From Candidatus Avipropionibacterium avicola (GTDB lineage: Bacteria > Actinomycetota > Actinomycetes > Propionibacteriales > Propionibacteriaceae), in contig DVLP01000440.1 of the NCBI GenBank assembly GCA_018715445.1, positions 1 through 12,777 on the forward strand: a DNA stretch of 12,777 nt, given 5' to 3'. A program made the translations under genes and the position numbers. This document shows positions 1-7,130 of this stretch, piece by piece. Within the stretch, counting starts at the first letter, position 1; each line of letters begins with the position of its first letter. The notes below the pieces were generated by a model that was given only the letters and a program-made list of their open reading frames with translations, did not search any database and was not told where the DNA came from.

Positions 1-560
1 CCGACCAGCCCGAGCCGCCAGTCCAGGGCCACCATCCCGACACTGGTCGTGACGACGGCGGTCAGCGCCGACAGCAGGTACGGGACCAGCTGCGAGGTGG
101 CGGCGGCGACGGTACGTGAGTCCTCGGCCACACGGGAGACCAGGTCACCGGTGCCGGCTCGCTCGACCTGGGCCGCGTCCAGCTGCAGGGCCCGACCGAC
201 GACCTTCTCCCGCAGGTCGGCCACCGCATGCTCACCGACCTGGGCCGTCGCACGCATCCCGATCCAGGTGAAGACGGCCCCGACCAGACCGGCGGCCACG
301 GTCAGCCCGGCTGCGATCGCGACCGGTCGGAACTGGGCAGACCAGTCCAGCCCGGCCGTCGTCGGCAGGACGTCGACCAGGCGGCCGAGCACGATGGGGG
401 CGACCAGACCGGCCGCTCCAGCACAGAGCGAGGCGATCACGACCACCACCAACAGTGCCGGACGTGCCCACAACAGGCGCCAGGCCACCCGGGCCGTGGC
501 GCGGCTGCCGGCCACCGGCAGGGTCGACTTCTCCACCACAGCAGCAGAATCGAGGCTCAT
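1..560 (-). CDS. ABC transporter half-molecule, membrane domain (partial, 3' end outside window)
   Basis: Only the first 186 residues are visible; the gene runs off the left edge. Reading the minus strand from ATG at 560 gives a start MSLDSAAVVEKSTLPVAG. Two long hydrophobic stretches follow (about residues 25-55 and 75-100). Then comes a cytoplasmic-loop-like segment with REKVVGRALQLD and GTGDLVSRVAEDS, which is typical of the exporter-fold (type IV) ABC membrane domain. The ATPase domain would lie beyond the edge and is not seen. The ATG overlaps the stop of the preceding transporter gene by 4 bases (ATGA), so the two are almost certainly co-translated and form a heterodimer. By inference this subunit should carry the intact ATPase motifs that its partner lacks. 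The nearby iron box and siderophore genes suggest siderophore transport (IrtAB-like import, or export). The family call is firm; the substrate is inferred. Confidence 0.85.
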   Translation of the reverse strand, partial: MSLDSAAVVEKSTLPVAGSRATARVAWRLLWARPALLVVVVIASLCAGAAGLVAPIVLGRLVDVLPTTAGLDWSAQFRPVAIAAGLTVAAGLVGAVFTWIGMRATAQVGEHAVADLREKVVGRALQLDAAQVERAGTGDLVSRVAEDSRTVAAATSQLVPYLLSALTAVVTTSVGMVALDWRLGLV

Positions 561-2251
561 CGCAGCACCAGCTCCCGGTAGTCGTCCGAGCGGGCGAGCA
601 GCTCGGCATGGGTGCCGTCGGCCTGGGTCGACCGCCCGACCAGGACGACCCGATCGGCGCCGGCACACAGGGCGGGGCTCGAGGTCACCACGATCGTCGT
701 ACGGCCACGACGCACCTGGGCCAGTGAGGTGGCGATCTGCTGCTCGGTGACGGCATCGACCGCGGTGGTCGGATCACACAGCACCAACACTTCGGGGTTG
801 GCCACCAGAGCCCGGGCCAAGGCGATCCGTTGCCGCTGACCACCGGAAAGGTTGGCGCCGTCGGCCGCCACGGCATGGTCCAGCCCGTCGGGGAACAACT
901 CGAGCAGCTCGGCGCAGGCCGAGGCCTCGAGTGCCGGGGCGAGCCGCTCCTGCTCGACCGAGCGATGACGCAGGACCACGTTGCTGCGCAGGGTTCCCTC
1001 GAAGACGTCCACCTTGTGAGGGGCGACGGCGAGACGGTCCCGTACCGCCTCCAGGGACAGCTCGGTGCGGGGCACACCGTCCAGGGCGACGGTGTCGGAC
1101 TGGGCCGATTCCCCGGCCAGGGCCGAGGTGATCGCCTCACTCATCGACGGGTCGTGCACCACCAGGGCCAGCAGTTCGCCCGGGCGGACCGTGAGGTCGA
1201 GGGTCTGCCCGTCCGGTCCGGTCAGCCCGGTCACGGTGAGCGTGGCGGTCTCTGTCGTCAACCCGGACTGCCCGGAGCGGATCAGGTCCGGCTGGGCGAG
1301 GAAGTCGCCGATCCGCCGGGCCGAGGCCACGGAGTAGAACAGCAGCGGGATCGAGGCCACCACCGTGGAGATCGGCTCGGCCAGGAAGACCGCCAACCCG
1401 ACCACGGCGATCAACCCCCCGACCGTCAGATGTCCATCCAGCAAGCGATATCCGCCGACCAGCACCACCGCAGCGATCAACAGCCCCAGGATGGTCTGCT
1501 GGGCGCCGTCGGCCACGGCCATCCCGCTCGCGGTGCGGACCGAGGCGTCGCGGGCGTCGTGGTTGGCCCGCTGGTACTGCTGGCGGACCGCTGGCTCGGC
1601 GCCGATCCCCTTGATCACGCGCAGCCCGCGCATCAGGTCGGTGGCCTGGCCGGAGGCCGCGGCGATCTTGGCCTGCATCGTCCTGGTGTGTCGTTCGATG
1701 GGCCGCGAGACCAGATGGCTGAGGCCCAGGGTGATCGCGACCCCGCCGAGGACCACCAGCCCGATCACCCAGTCGGTGACGAACAGGTAGATGCCGCCGG
1801 CGACCACTCCGACGACTGCCGAACCCATCAGCGCGATCCGCCGGATGATGAAGCTGGTCACGTCGGCATCGGCGGTCGCGACCGAGAGCACCTCGCCGGG
1901 CATCAGCCCGGTCCGTACGCCTCGGGGGTCGAGTGCGCGTCCGGCGACCTCGACCCGCAATGCGTGGGTCTCCAGGTTGAGCGCGCGGTTCGCCAACCGT
2001 GCGCCGAAGCGATACCCCAACGACAGCACGGTGAACAGCACTGCAACGGCCACCAGGCCGATCACCAGGGCAGGGCGGTCCAGCGGCACCACCGCATGGT
2101 CGACGACCAGACCGATGAGCACCGGGACGGCTGCTTCGCAGGCCTGCCACAGGCACATGATCGCCATCCCCGGCAGCATCAGTCGACGGTGCCGGGTGAG
2201 GGTGCGCCGCAGCAGCGCCGGGCCGGGGGCGGTCTCGGGCTGGGACGTCAT
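557..2251 (-). CDS. ABC transporter half-molecule (membrane domain plus degenerate ATPase domain), probable siderophore transport
   Basis: This 564-residue exporter-fold ABC protein has a membrane domain (about residues 1-310, several hydrophobic helices) and a nucleotide-binding domain (about 335-564). The ATPase motifs are badly eroded. The Walker A position reads VVHDPSMSEAIT (about 364-375) with no GKS/T. The Q-loop Gln is His (about 412). Walker B reads VLVLCDP, with the Asp changed to Cys and the catalytic Glu to Asp (about 492-493). The H-loop His is Ser (about 524). The signature LSGGQRQR (from about 468) and the D-loop AVDA are intact. This is the pattern of an asymmetric heterodimer in which this subunit only completes the partner's active site. 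ATG 2251 was chosen because GGAG lies 8 bases upstream. ATG 2293 is in frame, but its purine stretch abuts the codon and it lies close to the iron box. The gene is coupled to the next one by an ATGA overlap. Substrate is inferred from its neighbours. Confidence 0.88.
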   Translation of the reverse strand: MTSQPETAPGPALLRRTLTRHRRLMLPGMAIMCLWQACEAAVPVLIGLVVDHAVVPLDRPALVIGLVAVAVLFTVLSLGYRFGARLANRALNLETHALRVEVAGRALDPRGVRTGLMPGEVLSVATADADVTSFIIRRIALMGSAVVGVVAGGIYLFVTDWVIGLVVLGGVAITLGLSHLVSRPIERHTRTMQAKIAAASGQATDLMRGLRVIKGIGAEPAVRQQYQRANHDARDASVRTASGMAVADGAQQTILGLLIAAVVLVGGYRLLDGHLTVGGLIAVVGLAVFLAEPISTVVASIPLLFYSVASARRIGDFLAQPDLIRSGQSGLTTETATLTVTGLTGPDGQTLDLTVRPGELLALVVHDPSMSEAITSALAGESAQSDTVALDGVPRTELSLEAVRDRLAVAPHKVDVFEGTLRSNVVLRHRSVEQERLAPALEASACAELLELFPDGLDHAVAADGANLSGGQRQRIALARALVANPEVLVLCDPTTAVDAVTEQQIATSLAQVRRGRTTIVVTSSPALCAGADRVVLVGRSTQADGTHAELLARSDDYRELVLR

Positions 2252-2312
2252 GCGGTGTGCTCCAAGCGGGGAGGTCGCGGGCTTGGTGATCATTCCACCA
2301 TCAGAACCACGA

Positions 2313-2331
2313 TTAGGTCAGGCTGCCCTAA
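2313..2331. promoter_or_regulatory. Iron box (DtxR/IdeR-type operator)
   Basis: The 19-mer TTAGGTCAGGCTGCCCTAA matches the known DtxR/IdeR consensus TTAGGTTAGSCTAACCTAA at 16 of 19 positions, with both outer arms (TTAGG, CCTAA) perfect. It sits between the divergent ABC transporter and binding-protein genes, about 54 bases from the binding-protein ATG and 62 from the transporter ATG. One operator could therefore repress both arms under iron-replete conditions. The match is seen; regulation is inferred from the family. Confidence 0.82.
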
Positions 2332-2336
2332 AACCC

Positions 2337-2342
2337 TACAGT
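2337..2342 (+). promoter_or_regulatory. Possible -10 element for the siderophore-binding protein gene
   Basis: TACAGT fits the TAnnnT pattern. A poor -35 (TTAGGT, 18-base spacing) would fall inside the iron box, which is where an iron repressor would block RNA polymerase. This is weak evidence by sequence alone. Confidence 0.3.
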
Positions 2343-2384
2343 GGTGGTCGCGTCCGACCGAGCCACGTCCTGAAAGGGGAGACG

Positions 2385-3374
2385 ATGTTCTCCCGTCTCT
2401 CTCGCCGCCAACTCCTGACCGGAGGCGTCGCGGCCTCCGCGACCCTGCTGCTCGCCGGATGCGGTGCAGGATGGCCGGCCGGCGATCCGCCCGGCTCGCC
2501 GGATGCGGAGTCGAGCCCACGGACCATCACCGATCCGACCGGTCGCCGGGTAGCGGTGCCGGCCGACCCACAGGCCGTGCTCGGTTTCTACACCACCGAC
2601 ATCGACATCCCGATCACCCTCGGCTTCACTGCACTCGCCCCGAGCCAACCGGTCCGTGACGGCTACGCCTCCTGGCCGAGCTACTTCCCGGACGAGCCGC
2701 TCGAGGGGATCGAACCCTTCGTCAACTACCCCGAGTTCAACTACGAGGCGGTGCTCGCAGCGGGGCCGGACCTCATCCTCAACGGGCTGGCCCATGACGA
2801 GTCGACGGCCGAGCGGCTGGCCGCGATCGCGCCCACGCTGAGCTACAACGGTTTTGACGGGCAGGACTGGCGGGTCCATGCCGAGGCCAACGCTGCACTG
2901 CTCGGACGGACCGCCGAGTGGCAGGCCTGGACCGACACCTATGCCGCCCAGGTTGCAGAGGCCAAGGACCGGATCAAGGCTTCCGCCGCGGCCGACTGGA
3001 CCGTGGCCACCGTCGGTCACCTCGACGGTGTCGTCCATGTGGGTGGTTCCCGGGTACCACTGGCAGGCTTCACCGATCTGGGGATGTCGCTGCATCCGTT
3101 GATGACCAGTGAGGGCTCCTCGTTCTCGACCGAAAAGCTGGGTGAGCTCGAAACAGTGGATGCCGCCTTCATGTCGGTGACGGCCGGAGAGGCCGGCCAG
3201 GAGTCCCACGAGGCGACGTTGACCGCCCTCGAGGAGAGCCCGATCTGGCGCGACCTGCCCTTCGTTCGCAACAACCGCATCTTCACCTTCGATCTCGAGA
3301 TGACGTTCGGCTCACCGAACGGGCACGCGGCGTTCATCGACGCCGTGACCACAACCCTGCTGGAGGCATCATGA
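2385..3374 (+). CDS. Iron-siderophore ABC transporter substrate-binding lipoprotein
   Basis: This 329-residue protein belongs to the FepB/FecB-like periplasmic-binding-protein family. The N-terminus MFSRLSRRQLLTGG holds a Tat-like SRRQLL motif. It is followed by a hydrophobic segment ending in the lipobox LLAGC (Cys26), so the mature protein should be a membrane-anchored lipoprotein outside the cell. The mature part opens with the family's usual ITDPTGRRVAVPADP strand. A typical helix and loop follow (NYEAVLAAGPDLIL, about residues 120-135), and the C-terminal lobe ends with IWRDLPFVRNNRIFTF. The start at 2385 is backed by the strong AAAGGGGAGA ribosome site just upstream; longer in-frame extensions would run into the divergent gene. 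The stop overlaps the start of the next gene (TGATG), so the two are coupled. Expression is probably iron-repressed through the box upstream. No FecCD-type permease or ATPase for it is in the window. Confidence 0.92.
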   Translation: MFSRLSRRQLLTGGVAASATLLLAGCGAGWPAGDPPGSPDAESSPRTITDPTGRRVAVPADPQAVLGFYTTDIDIPITLGFTALAPSQPVRDGYASWPSYFPDEPLEGIEPFVNYPEFNYEAVLAAGPDLILNGLAHDESTAERLAAIAPTLSYNGFDGQDWRVHAEANAALLGRTAEWQAWTDTYAAQVAEAKDRIKASAAADWTVATVGHLDGVVHVGGSRVPLAGFTDLGMSLHPLMTSEGSSFSTEKLGELETVDAAFMSVTAGEAGQESHEATLTALEESPIWRDLPFVRNNRIFTFDLEMTFGSPNGHAAFIDAVTTTLLEAS

Positions 3375-4279
3375 TGAAGTTCCACCACGCCGACGTCACC
3401 GCGGTCCAGCGGCTGACGCCGGGGATGATCCGCGTGACCGTCGCCGGGGAGGGACTGGCCGACTTCACCTCCACCGGGGTCGGCGACGAATACATCCGGA
3501 CCTTCTTCCCGCCGGGGGACGACCGCCGCGACCTGCCGCTGCCGCTGCCGACGGAGAAGGGGTGGGAGTGGCCCGAGGGTGCGGTCCAGTCACCGATGCG
3601 CAACTACACGATCCGTGCGCACCGCCCCGAGACCGGCGAGGTCGACATCGACTTCGTCGTCCACGAGGGCGGCGTGGCCGCGCAATGGGCACTGGAGGCC
3701 AAGCCCGGTGACCTGCTGGGCTTCAACACCCCGGCCGGACTGTACGAGGCGCCCGAGGACCTGAAGTGGCAGTTGTTGGTCGCCGACCAGACCGGTCTGC
3801 CGGCCGCCCTGCGGCTGGCCGAGACCGCGCCCGAAGGCGTACGGACCCGGGTCGTGCTGGAGGTCCCCGATGCCGAGCACGAGCAGCCCTGCACCGCCGA
3901 CAACGTCGAGATCCGTTGGATCCACGGCGGCAACGGCCACGGCCAGAGCCGGTTGGACGAGGTCGTGGTGGCGGCCCTGCAGGACCTGGTGACCACCGAT
4001 GGCGAGGCCGGGGACCTGCCGGGTGGTTACGTCTGGGTGGCCGGTGAGACCAAGGTGCTGCGCAGCGTGCGGCGCCACCTCCGCAAGGAGCTCCTGCTGC
4101 CGGCCAACCGCTACAAGGTCGTCGGCTACTGGACCGAGCGGGCCGAGGAGTGGCGCGAGCGCTTCCAGTCGCTCGACCAGTCGGTCAAGGACGAGCTGCG
4201 CGCGATGTGGGCCACCGACCGCGACACCGAGGAGATCACCGACGACTACGAGGCCCGCCTGGAGTCCCTCGGTCTGTGA
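3374..4279 (+). CDS. Siderophore-interacting protein (FAD-dependent ferric-siderophore reductase family)
   Basis: A cytoplasmic flavoprotein of 301 residues, the usual length for the SIP/ViuB family, which reduces imported ferric siderophores using NAD(P)H so that iron is released. The FAD-binding signature RNYTIR is at residues 76-81 and GGVAAQWALEAKPGD at 99-113. A DQTGLPA motif (138-144) stands where the family usually has DETALPA. The C-terminal NAD(P)H domain shows WVAGETKVLRSVRRHLR (221-237) and GYWTERAEEW (251-260). GGAGG lies 7 bases before ATG 3374 but only 4 before ATG 3371, so 3374 is preferred; the earlier ATG would add one Met. The start overlaps the binding-protein stop by one base. 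The tail after residue 260 is charged and may be helical. The substrate is not identifiable from sequence. Confidence 0.93.
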   Translation: MKFHHADVTAVQRLTPGMIRVTVAGEGLADFTSTGVGDEYIRTFFPPGDDRRDLPLPLPTEKGWEWPEGAVQSPMRNYTIRAHRPETGEVDIDFVVHEGGVAAQWALEAKPGDLLGFNTPAGLYEAPEDLKWQLLVADQTGLPAALRLAETAPEGVRTRVVLEVPDAEHEQPCTADNVEIRWIHGGNGHGQSRLDEVVVAALQDLVTTDGEAGDLPGGYVWVAGETKVLRSVRRHLRKELLLPANRYKVVGYWTERAEEWRERFQSLDQSVKDELRAMWATDRDTEEITDDYEARLESLGL

Positions 4280-4285
4280 GGCGGC

Positions 4286-4307
4286 CCCGTACGTTGACAC
4301 GTACGGG
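4286..4307. terminator. Hairpin terminator between convergent genes
   Basis: A perfect 9-bp inverted repeat (CCCGTACGT/ACGTACGGG) closes a TGAC loop, 6 bases after the siderophore-interacting gene stop and 30 bases beyond the stop of the converging pabA gene. There is no T-run, as is common for high-GC actinobacterial terminators. Its position suits two-way termination. Confidence 0.7.
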
Positions 4308-4337
4308 TCGTCCAGGCGCGCGGGGGCGTCAGACTGC

Positions 4338-4982
4338 TCAGCTGGACCGCGCCGTCGTCGACATCAGCGGGGAGAGGCTGGCGGCGCGCGCCGGGGCCTC
4401 GGCGTCACCGCAGGCGACCAGCCAGTTCGCCATCAGCTGGTAGCCGTGCTCGGTGAGCACCGACTCGGGATGGAACTGGACGGCCTCGACCGCCAGCTCG
4501 CGGTGGCGGACGGCCATGATCACCCCACTGTCGGTCCGGGCGGTCACCTCCAGCTCCGCCGGCACGGTGTCGGGCTCGATCGCCAGTGAGTGGTAGCGGG
4601 TCGCGGTGAACGGCGACGGCAGTCCGGCGAAGACCCCGGCCCCGTCGTGGTGCACCGTCGAGGTCTTGCCGTGCAACAACTCCGGGGCCCGGTCCACCAC
4701 ACCGCCGTACGCGACCGCGATCGACTGCAGGCCCAGGCAGACACCGAAGATCGGTACGCTGCCGGCCAGTTCCTGGACCACCCGGACGCAGACCCCGGCG
4801 GCCTCGGGCGTGCCCGGGCCGGGGGAGAGCAGGATCCCGTCAAAGCCGTCGGGCCACCCCGCCTCGGAGAACCGCGCATCGTCATTGCGCCAGACCTCGA
4901 CCTCGGCCCCGATCTGGGCGAGGTACTGCACCAGGTTGTAGACGAAGGAGTCGTAGTTGTCGACGACCAGGATCCGAGCCAT
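4338..4982 (-). CDS. pabA: Aminodeoxychorismate/anthranilate synthase component II (glutamine amidotransferase)
   Basis: A class I glutamine amidotransferase subunit of 214 residues. It hydrolyses glutamine and passes ammonia to the partner synthase, which acts on chorismate for p-aminobenzoate (folate) or anthranilate (tryptophan) synthesis. The start MARILVVDNYDSFVYNLVQYL-type N-terminus is diagnostic. LLSPGPGTP lies at 51-59, the nucleophile is Cys82 in GVCLGLQS, and His171 and Glu173 are in QFHPES. Sequence alone does not separate PabA from TrpG, but the position downstream of pknB matches the actinobacterial pabA/trpG-type gene. No strong ribosome site is visible. ATG 4991 would add MGP. 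The open frame continues upstream to 5087 through repeat DNA and is not believed. About 20 residues at the C-terminus (after the last family helix) are poorly conserved in character. It lies 137 bases after pknB, with repeats between, so cotranscription is uncertain. Confidence 0.9.
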   Translation of the reverse strand: MARILVVDNYDSFVYNLVQYLAQIGAEVEVWRNDDARFSEAGWPDGFDGILLSPGPGTPEAAGVCVRVVQELAGSVPIFGVCLGLQSIAVAYGGVVDRAPELLHGKTSTVHHDGAGVFAGLPSPFTATRYHSLAIEPDTVPAELEVTARTDSGVIMAVRHRELAVEAVQFHPESVLTEHGYQLMANWLVACGDAEAPARAASLSPLMSTTARSS

Positions 4983-5044
4983 GGGGCCCATGATCCCACT
5001 GATCGCCCAGTGCCCCCGCACCACGCCCGCTCCCCGGTCAACGA

Positions 5045-5119
5045 CCCCCGAGCTCGCCCACGATCCCCGAGCTCGTCGAGGGGCCAAGCTCGCTCACGCC
5101 CCCCGAGCCCGTCGAGGGG
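5045..5119. repeat. GC-rich palindromic repeat copies between pknB and pabA
   Basis: Two full copies of a 19-base element lie here: CCCCGAGCTCGTCGAGGGG at 5065-5083 and CCCCGAGCCCGTCGAGGGG at 5101-5119. Half-copies (CCCCCGAGCTCG at 5045-5056, and AAGCTCGCTCACG at 5085-5097) flank the first. The outer CCCC/GGGG arms can pair. The second copy directly abuts the pknB stop codon and could act as a terminator hairpin. The same element recurs inside pstP, so this is a dispersed family. The rest of the 137-bp gap holds no gene. Confidence 0.75.
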
Positions 5120-7039
5120 TCAGGGAGTCGACTCCTCGTCGGTCGGCTCGTCGGTGGGCGGCGGGGAGGAGTCGCCGGGCTCGGTCGGCTCGGTGGTCGG
5201 CGGGTCGGTCGGGGTCTGGGCGATCCCGATCACCAGCTTGATGGTCGAGCCCCAGTCGGCCTTGTCCCCGGAGCCCGGGTCCTGGCTGATGACGGTGTTG
5301 ACGTCATTGGGGTCCTCGACCTCTTCTTCCTCGAACTCCACCTCGAAGCCGCGGTCCTTGGCCTCCTGCTGGGCCCGCTCGCGGGTCATGCCGGACAGGT
5401 CAGGGATCGAGCCCTGCCCGGTCGCGACCGTCAGCACGATCTCGGAGTCCAGTGCGAGGCTCTCGCCCTCGCCGGGATCGACGGCCAGGACCTCACCCTT
5501 CTCCGTGCCCGGGTCCTCGTCGGTGGCGTCCTGGGTGCTGATGTTGGTGAAGCCGGCATCCTCGAGCGCGTCCTTGGCCTCCGACTCGCTCATGCCGACC
5601 AGGTTCTGCGGGATGGTCGCCGACTCGGGACCGACGTTGACGGTGATGGTCACCGTCGATCCGACCGGCACCTCCTCGCCCTCGGGCGGGGTCTGGTCGA
5701 TGACCTGACCGACCGTGCTGTCGGCGTCCCCGGCGACCTCCTTGACCTTGACCTCGAGCTTCATGCCCTCGAGGCGGTTGCGGGCCTGCTCCTCGCTGAA
5801 GGAGATCACGCTGGGCACGGTCACCATCTGGACCGGAGCACTCGACGACGGCGGCGGTGGCGGCGGCTCCGCGTCATTGTTCACCCACCAGATCGCGATG
5901 CCGACCGTGATCAGGGCCAGCGCCAGCAGGATCACCAGAGCGATCGTGGCGCCCTTGCGCTTCGGTGGGGCCTCGTCGTCCTCGGTCTCGGCCACCACGC
6001 CGTCGCCGGCGACCGGATCGACCGGTTCGGTGCCGCGGGTCGACTCGGCCAGCGACGCGGCGGCGGGCGCGGCCGGCTGATGGTCCGGCACCAGCACCGC
6101 GGTCGGCGCCTCCGCCGGTGTCGGCGAACTCGCCGGTCCCGACGCCAGGGCGATCGGCTTCTGCCCCTGCAGCAGCCGCTGCAGGTCGTCCTTCATCTGC
6201 CGCGCCGACTGGTAGCGGTCGTTCGGGTCCTTGGCCAGCGACCGCATCACCACCGCATCCATCTCCGGGGTGATCTCGGAGTCGTGCTGGCTGGGAGGCT
6301 TGGGCTCCTCCCGTACGTGCTGGTAGGCGACGCTGACCGGTGAGTCCCCGACGAACGGGGGACGACCGACCAGCAGCTCGTACAGCAGGCAGCCGGCGGA
6401 GTAGATGTCGGAGCGGGCGTCGACGGTCTCGCCGCGGGCCTGCTCCGGCGACAGGTACTGCGCGGTGCCGATCACCGCAGCGGTCTGGGTCATGGTCGAC
6501 TGGGTGTCGGCGACCGCGCGGGCAATCCCGAAGTCCATCACCTTCACGTCACCGGCCGGGGTGAGCATCACATTGGCCGGCTTGATGTCACGGTGCACGA
6601 TCCCGGCACGGTGGCTGTAGCTCAGGGCGTCGAGCACACCGGCCGACAGCTCCAGGGCCCGCTCGGGCAGGATCTTGCGGCCGTCGCGCAACACGTCGCG
6701 CAGCGTGACGCCCTCGACCAGCTCCATCACGATGTAGGGGATCCGCACCCCGGTCACCGGGTCGGGCTCCTCGCCGGTGTCGTACACGGCGACGATCGTG
6801 GGGTGGTTCAGGCCGGCTGCGGCCTGGGCCTCGCGGCGGAACCGGGCCTGGAAGATCGGGTCACCGGCCAGGTCGGTGCGCAGTTGCTTGACCGCCACCG
6901 GGCGGTTCAGCCGGCTGTCGATGGCGCGGTGCACTTCGGCCATGCCGCCGCGGCCCAACAACTCACCGATCTCGTAGCGGTCGCCCACCCGTCGCGGGGA
7001 CTGGGCGTTCCCGCCCGCGTCGCGAGTGTCGTCGGTCAT
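5120..7039 (-). CDS. pknB: PASTA-domain serine/threonine protein kinase PknB
   Basis: A 639-residue membrane kinase that senses peptidoglycan fragments or lipid II outside and phosphorylates division and wall-synthesis proteins inside. The kinase domain spans about 22-285: glycine loop GRGGMAEV, ATP-binding Lys51 (VAVK), catalytic HRDIKPAN with Asp151, DFG at 169-171, and an activation loop MTQTAAVIGTAQYLSPE. That loop's two Thr (about 184 and 186) correspond to the autophosphorylated pair of mycobacterial PknB. A Pro/Ala/acidic linker leads to one membrane helix (about 364-387). Three extracellular PASTA repeats follow (about 406-471, 472-542, 543-608), where mycobacterial PknB has four, then a Pro/Thr/acidic tail of about 30 residues. 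ATG 7039 was chosen because GGAAGG stands 7 bases upstream; the TTG at 7042 adds one residue and is less likely. The stop codon sits at the edge of a palindromic repeat. No pknA accompanies it. Confidence 0.96.
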   Translation of the reverse strand: MTDDTRDAGGNAQSPRRVGDRYEIGELLGRGGMAEVHRAIDSRLNRPVAVKQLRTDLAGDPIFQARFRREAQAAAGLNHPTIVAVYDTGEEPDPVTGVRIPYIVMELVEGVTLRDVLRDGRKILPERALELSAGVLDALSYSHRAGIVHRDIKPANVMLTPAGDVKVMDFGIARAVADTQSTMTQTAAVIGTAQYLSPEQARGETVDARSDIYSAGCLLYELLVGRPPFVGDSPVSVAYQHVREEPKPPSQHDSEITPEMDAVVMRSLAKDPNDRYQSARQMKDDLQRLLQGQKPIALASGPASSPTPAEAPTAVLVPDHQPAAPAAASLAESTRGTEPVDPVAGDGVVAETEDDEAPPKRKGATIALVILLALALITVGIAIWWVNNDAEPPPPPPSSSAPVQMVTVPSVISFSEEQARNRLEGMKLEVKVKEVAGDADSTVGQVIDQTPPEGEEVPVGSTVTITVNVGPESATIPQNLVGMSESEAKDALEDAGFTNISTQDATDEDPGTEKGEVLAVDPGEGESLALDSEIVLTVATGQGSIPDLSGMTRERAQQEAKDRGFEVEFEEEEVEDPNDVNTVISQDPGSGDKADWGSTIKLVIGIAQTPTDPPTTEPTEPGDSSPPPTDEPTDEESTP

Positions 7040-7058
7040 CAAGCAGCCTTCCAGTCCG

Positions 7059-7084
7059 GTCGGGAGGGGAAGGGGGCTCCCGAC
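7059..7084. promoter_or_regulatory. Hairpin in the pbpA-pknB gap (possible attenuator or processing site)
   Basis: Perfect 8-bp arms GTCGGGAG (7059-7066) and CTCCCGAC (7077-7084) enclose a purine-rich 10-base loop, 20 bases before the pknB ATG in the transcribed direction. No T-run follows. It lies in the only sizeable gap (91 bases) of the fhaA-to-pknB series. I see no convincing -35/-10 pair there, so attenuation, mRNA processing or chance are all open. Confidence 0.45.
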
Positions 7085-7130
7085 GTCCGTACCACGATAG
7101 CGGCCGGGTGAACATCAGTTGTCGTCCGCA

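Noticed and set aside
2252..2293. Earlier in-frame ATG for the degenerate ABC transporter
   Set aside because: Its purine stretch abuts the codon and the site is only 20 bases from the iron box. ATG 2251 has a better spaced GGAG.
1791..2384. Upstream extension of the siderophore-binding protein frame
   Set aside because: It would overlap the divergent transporter gene, span the iron box and bury the signal peptide. A strong ribosome site marks 2385.
830..2659. Plus-strand open frame (609 codons) across the ABC transporter and into the binding-protein gene
   Set aside because: It is antisense to the transporter and out of frame with the binding protein, crosses the regulatory region, and has biased composition typical of GC-driven open frames.
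4983..5087. N-terminal extension of pabA up to ATG 5087
   Set aside because: It is translated repeat DNA preceding a textbook amidotransferase start and is not part of the family.
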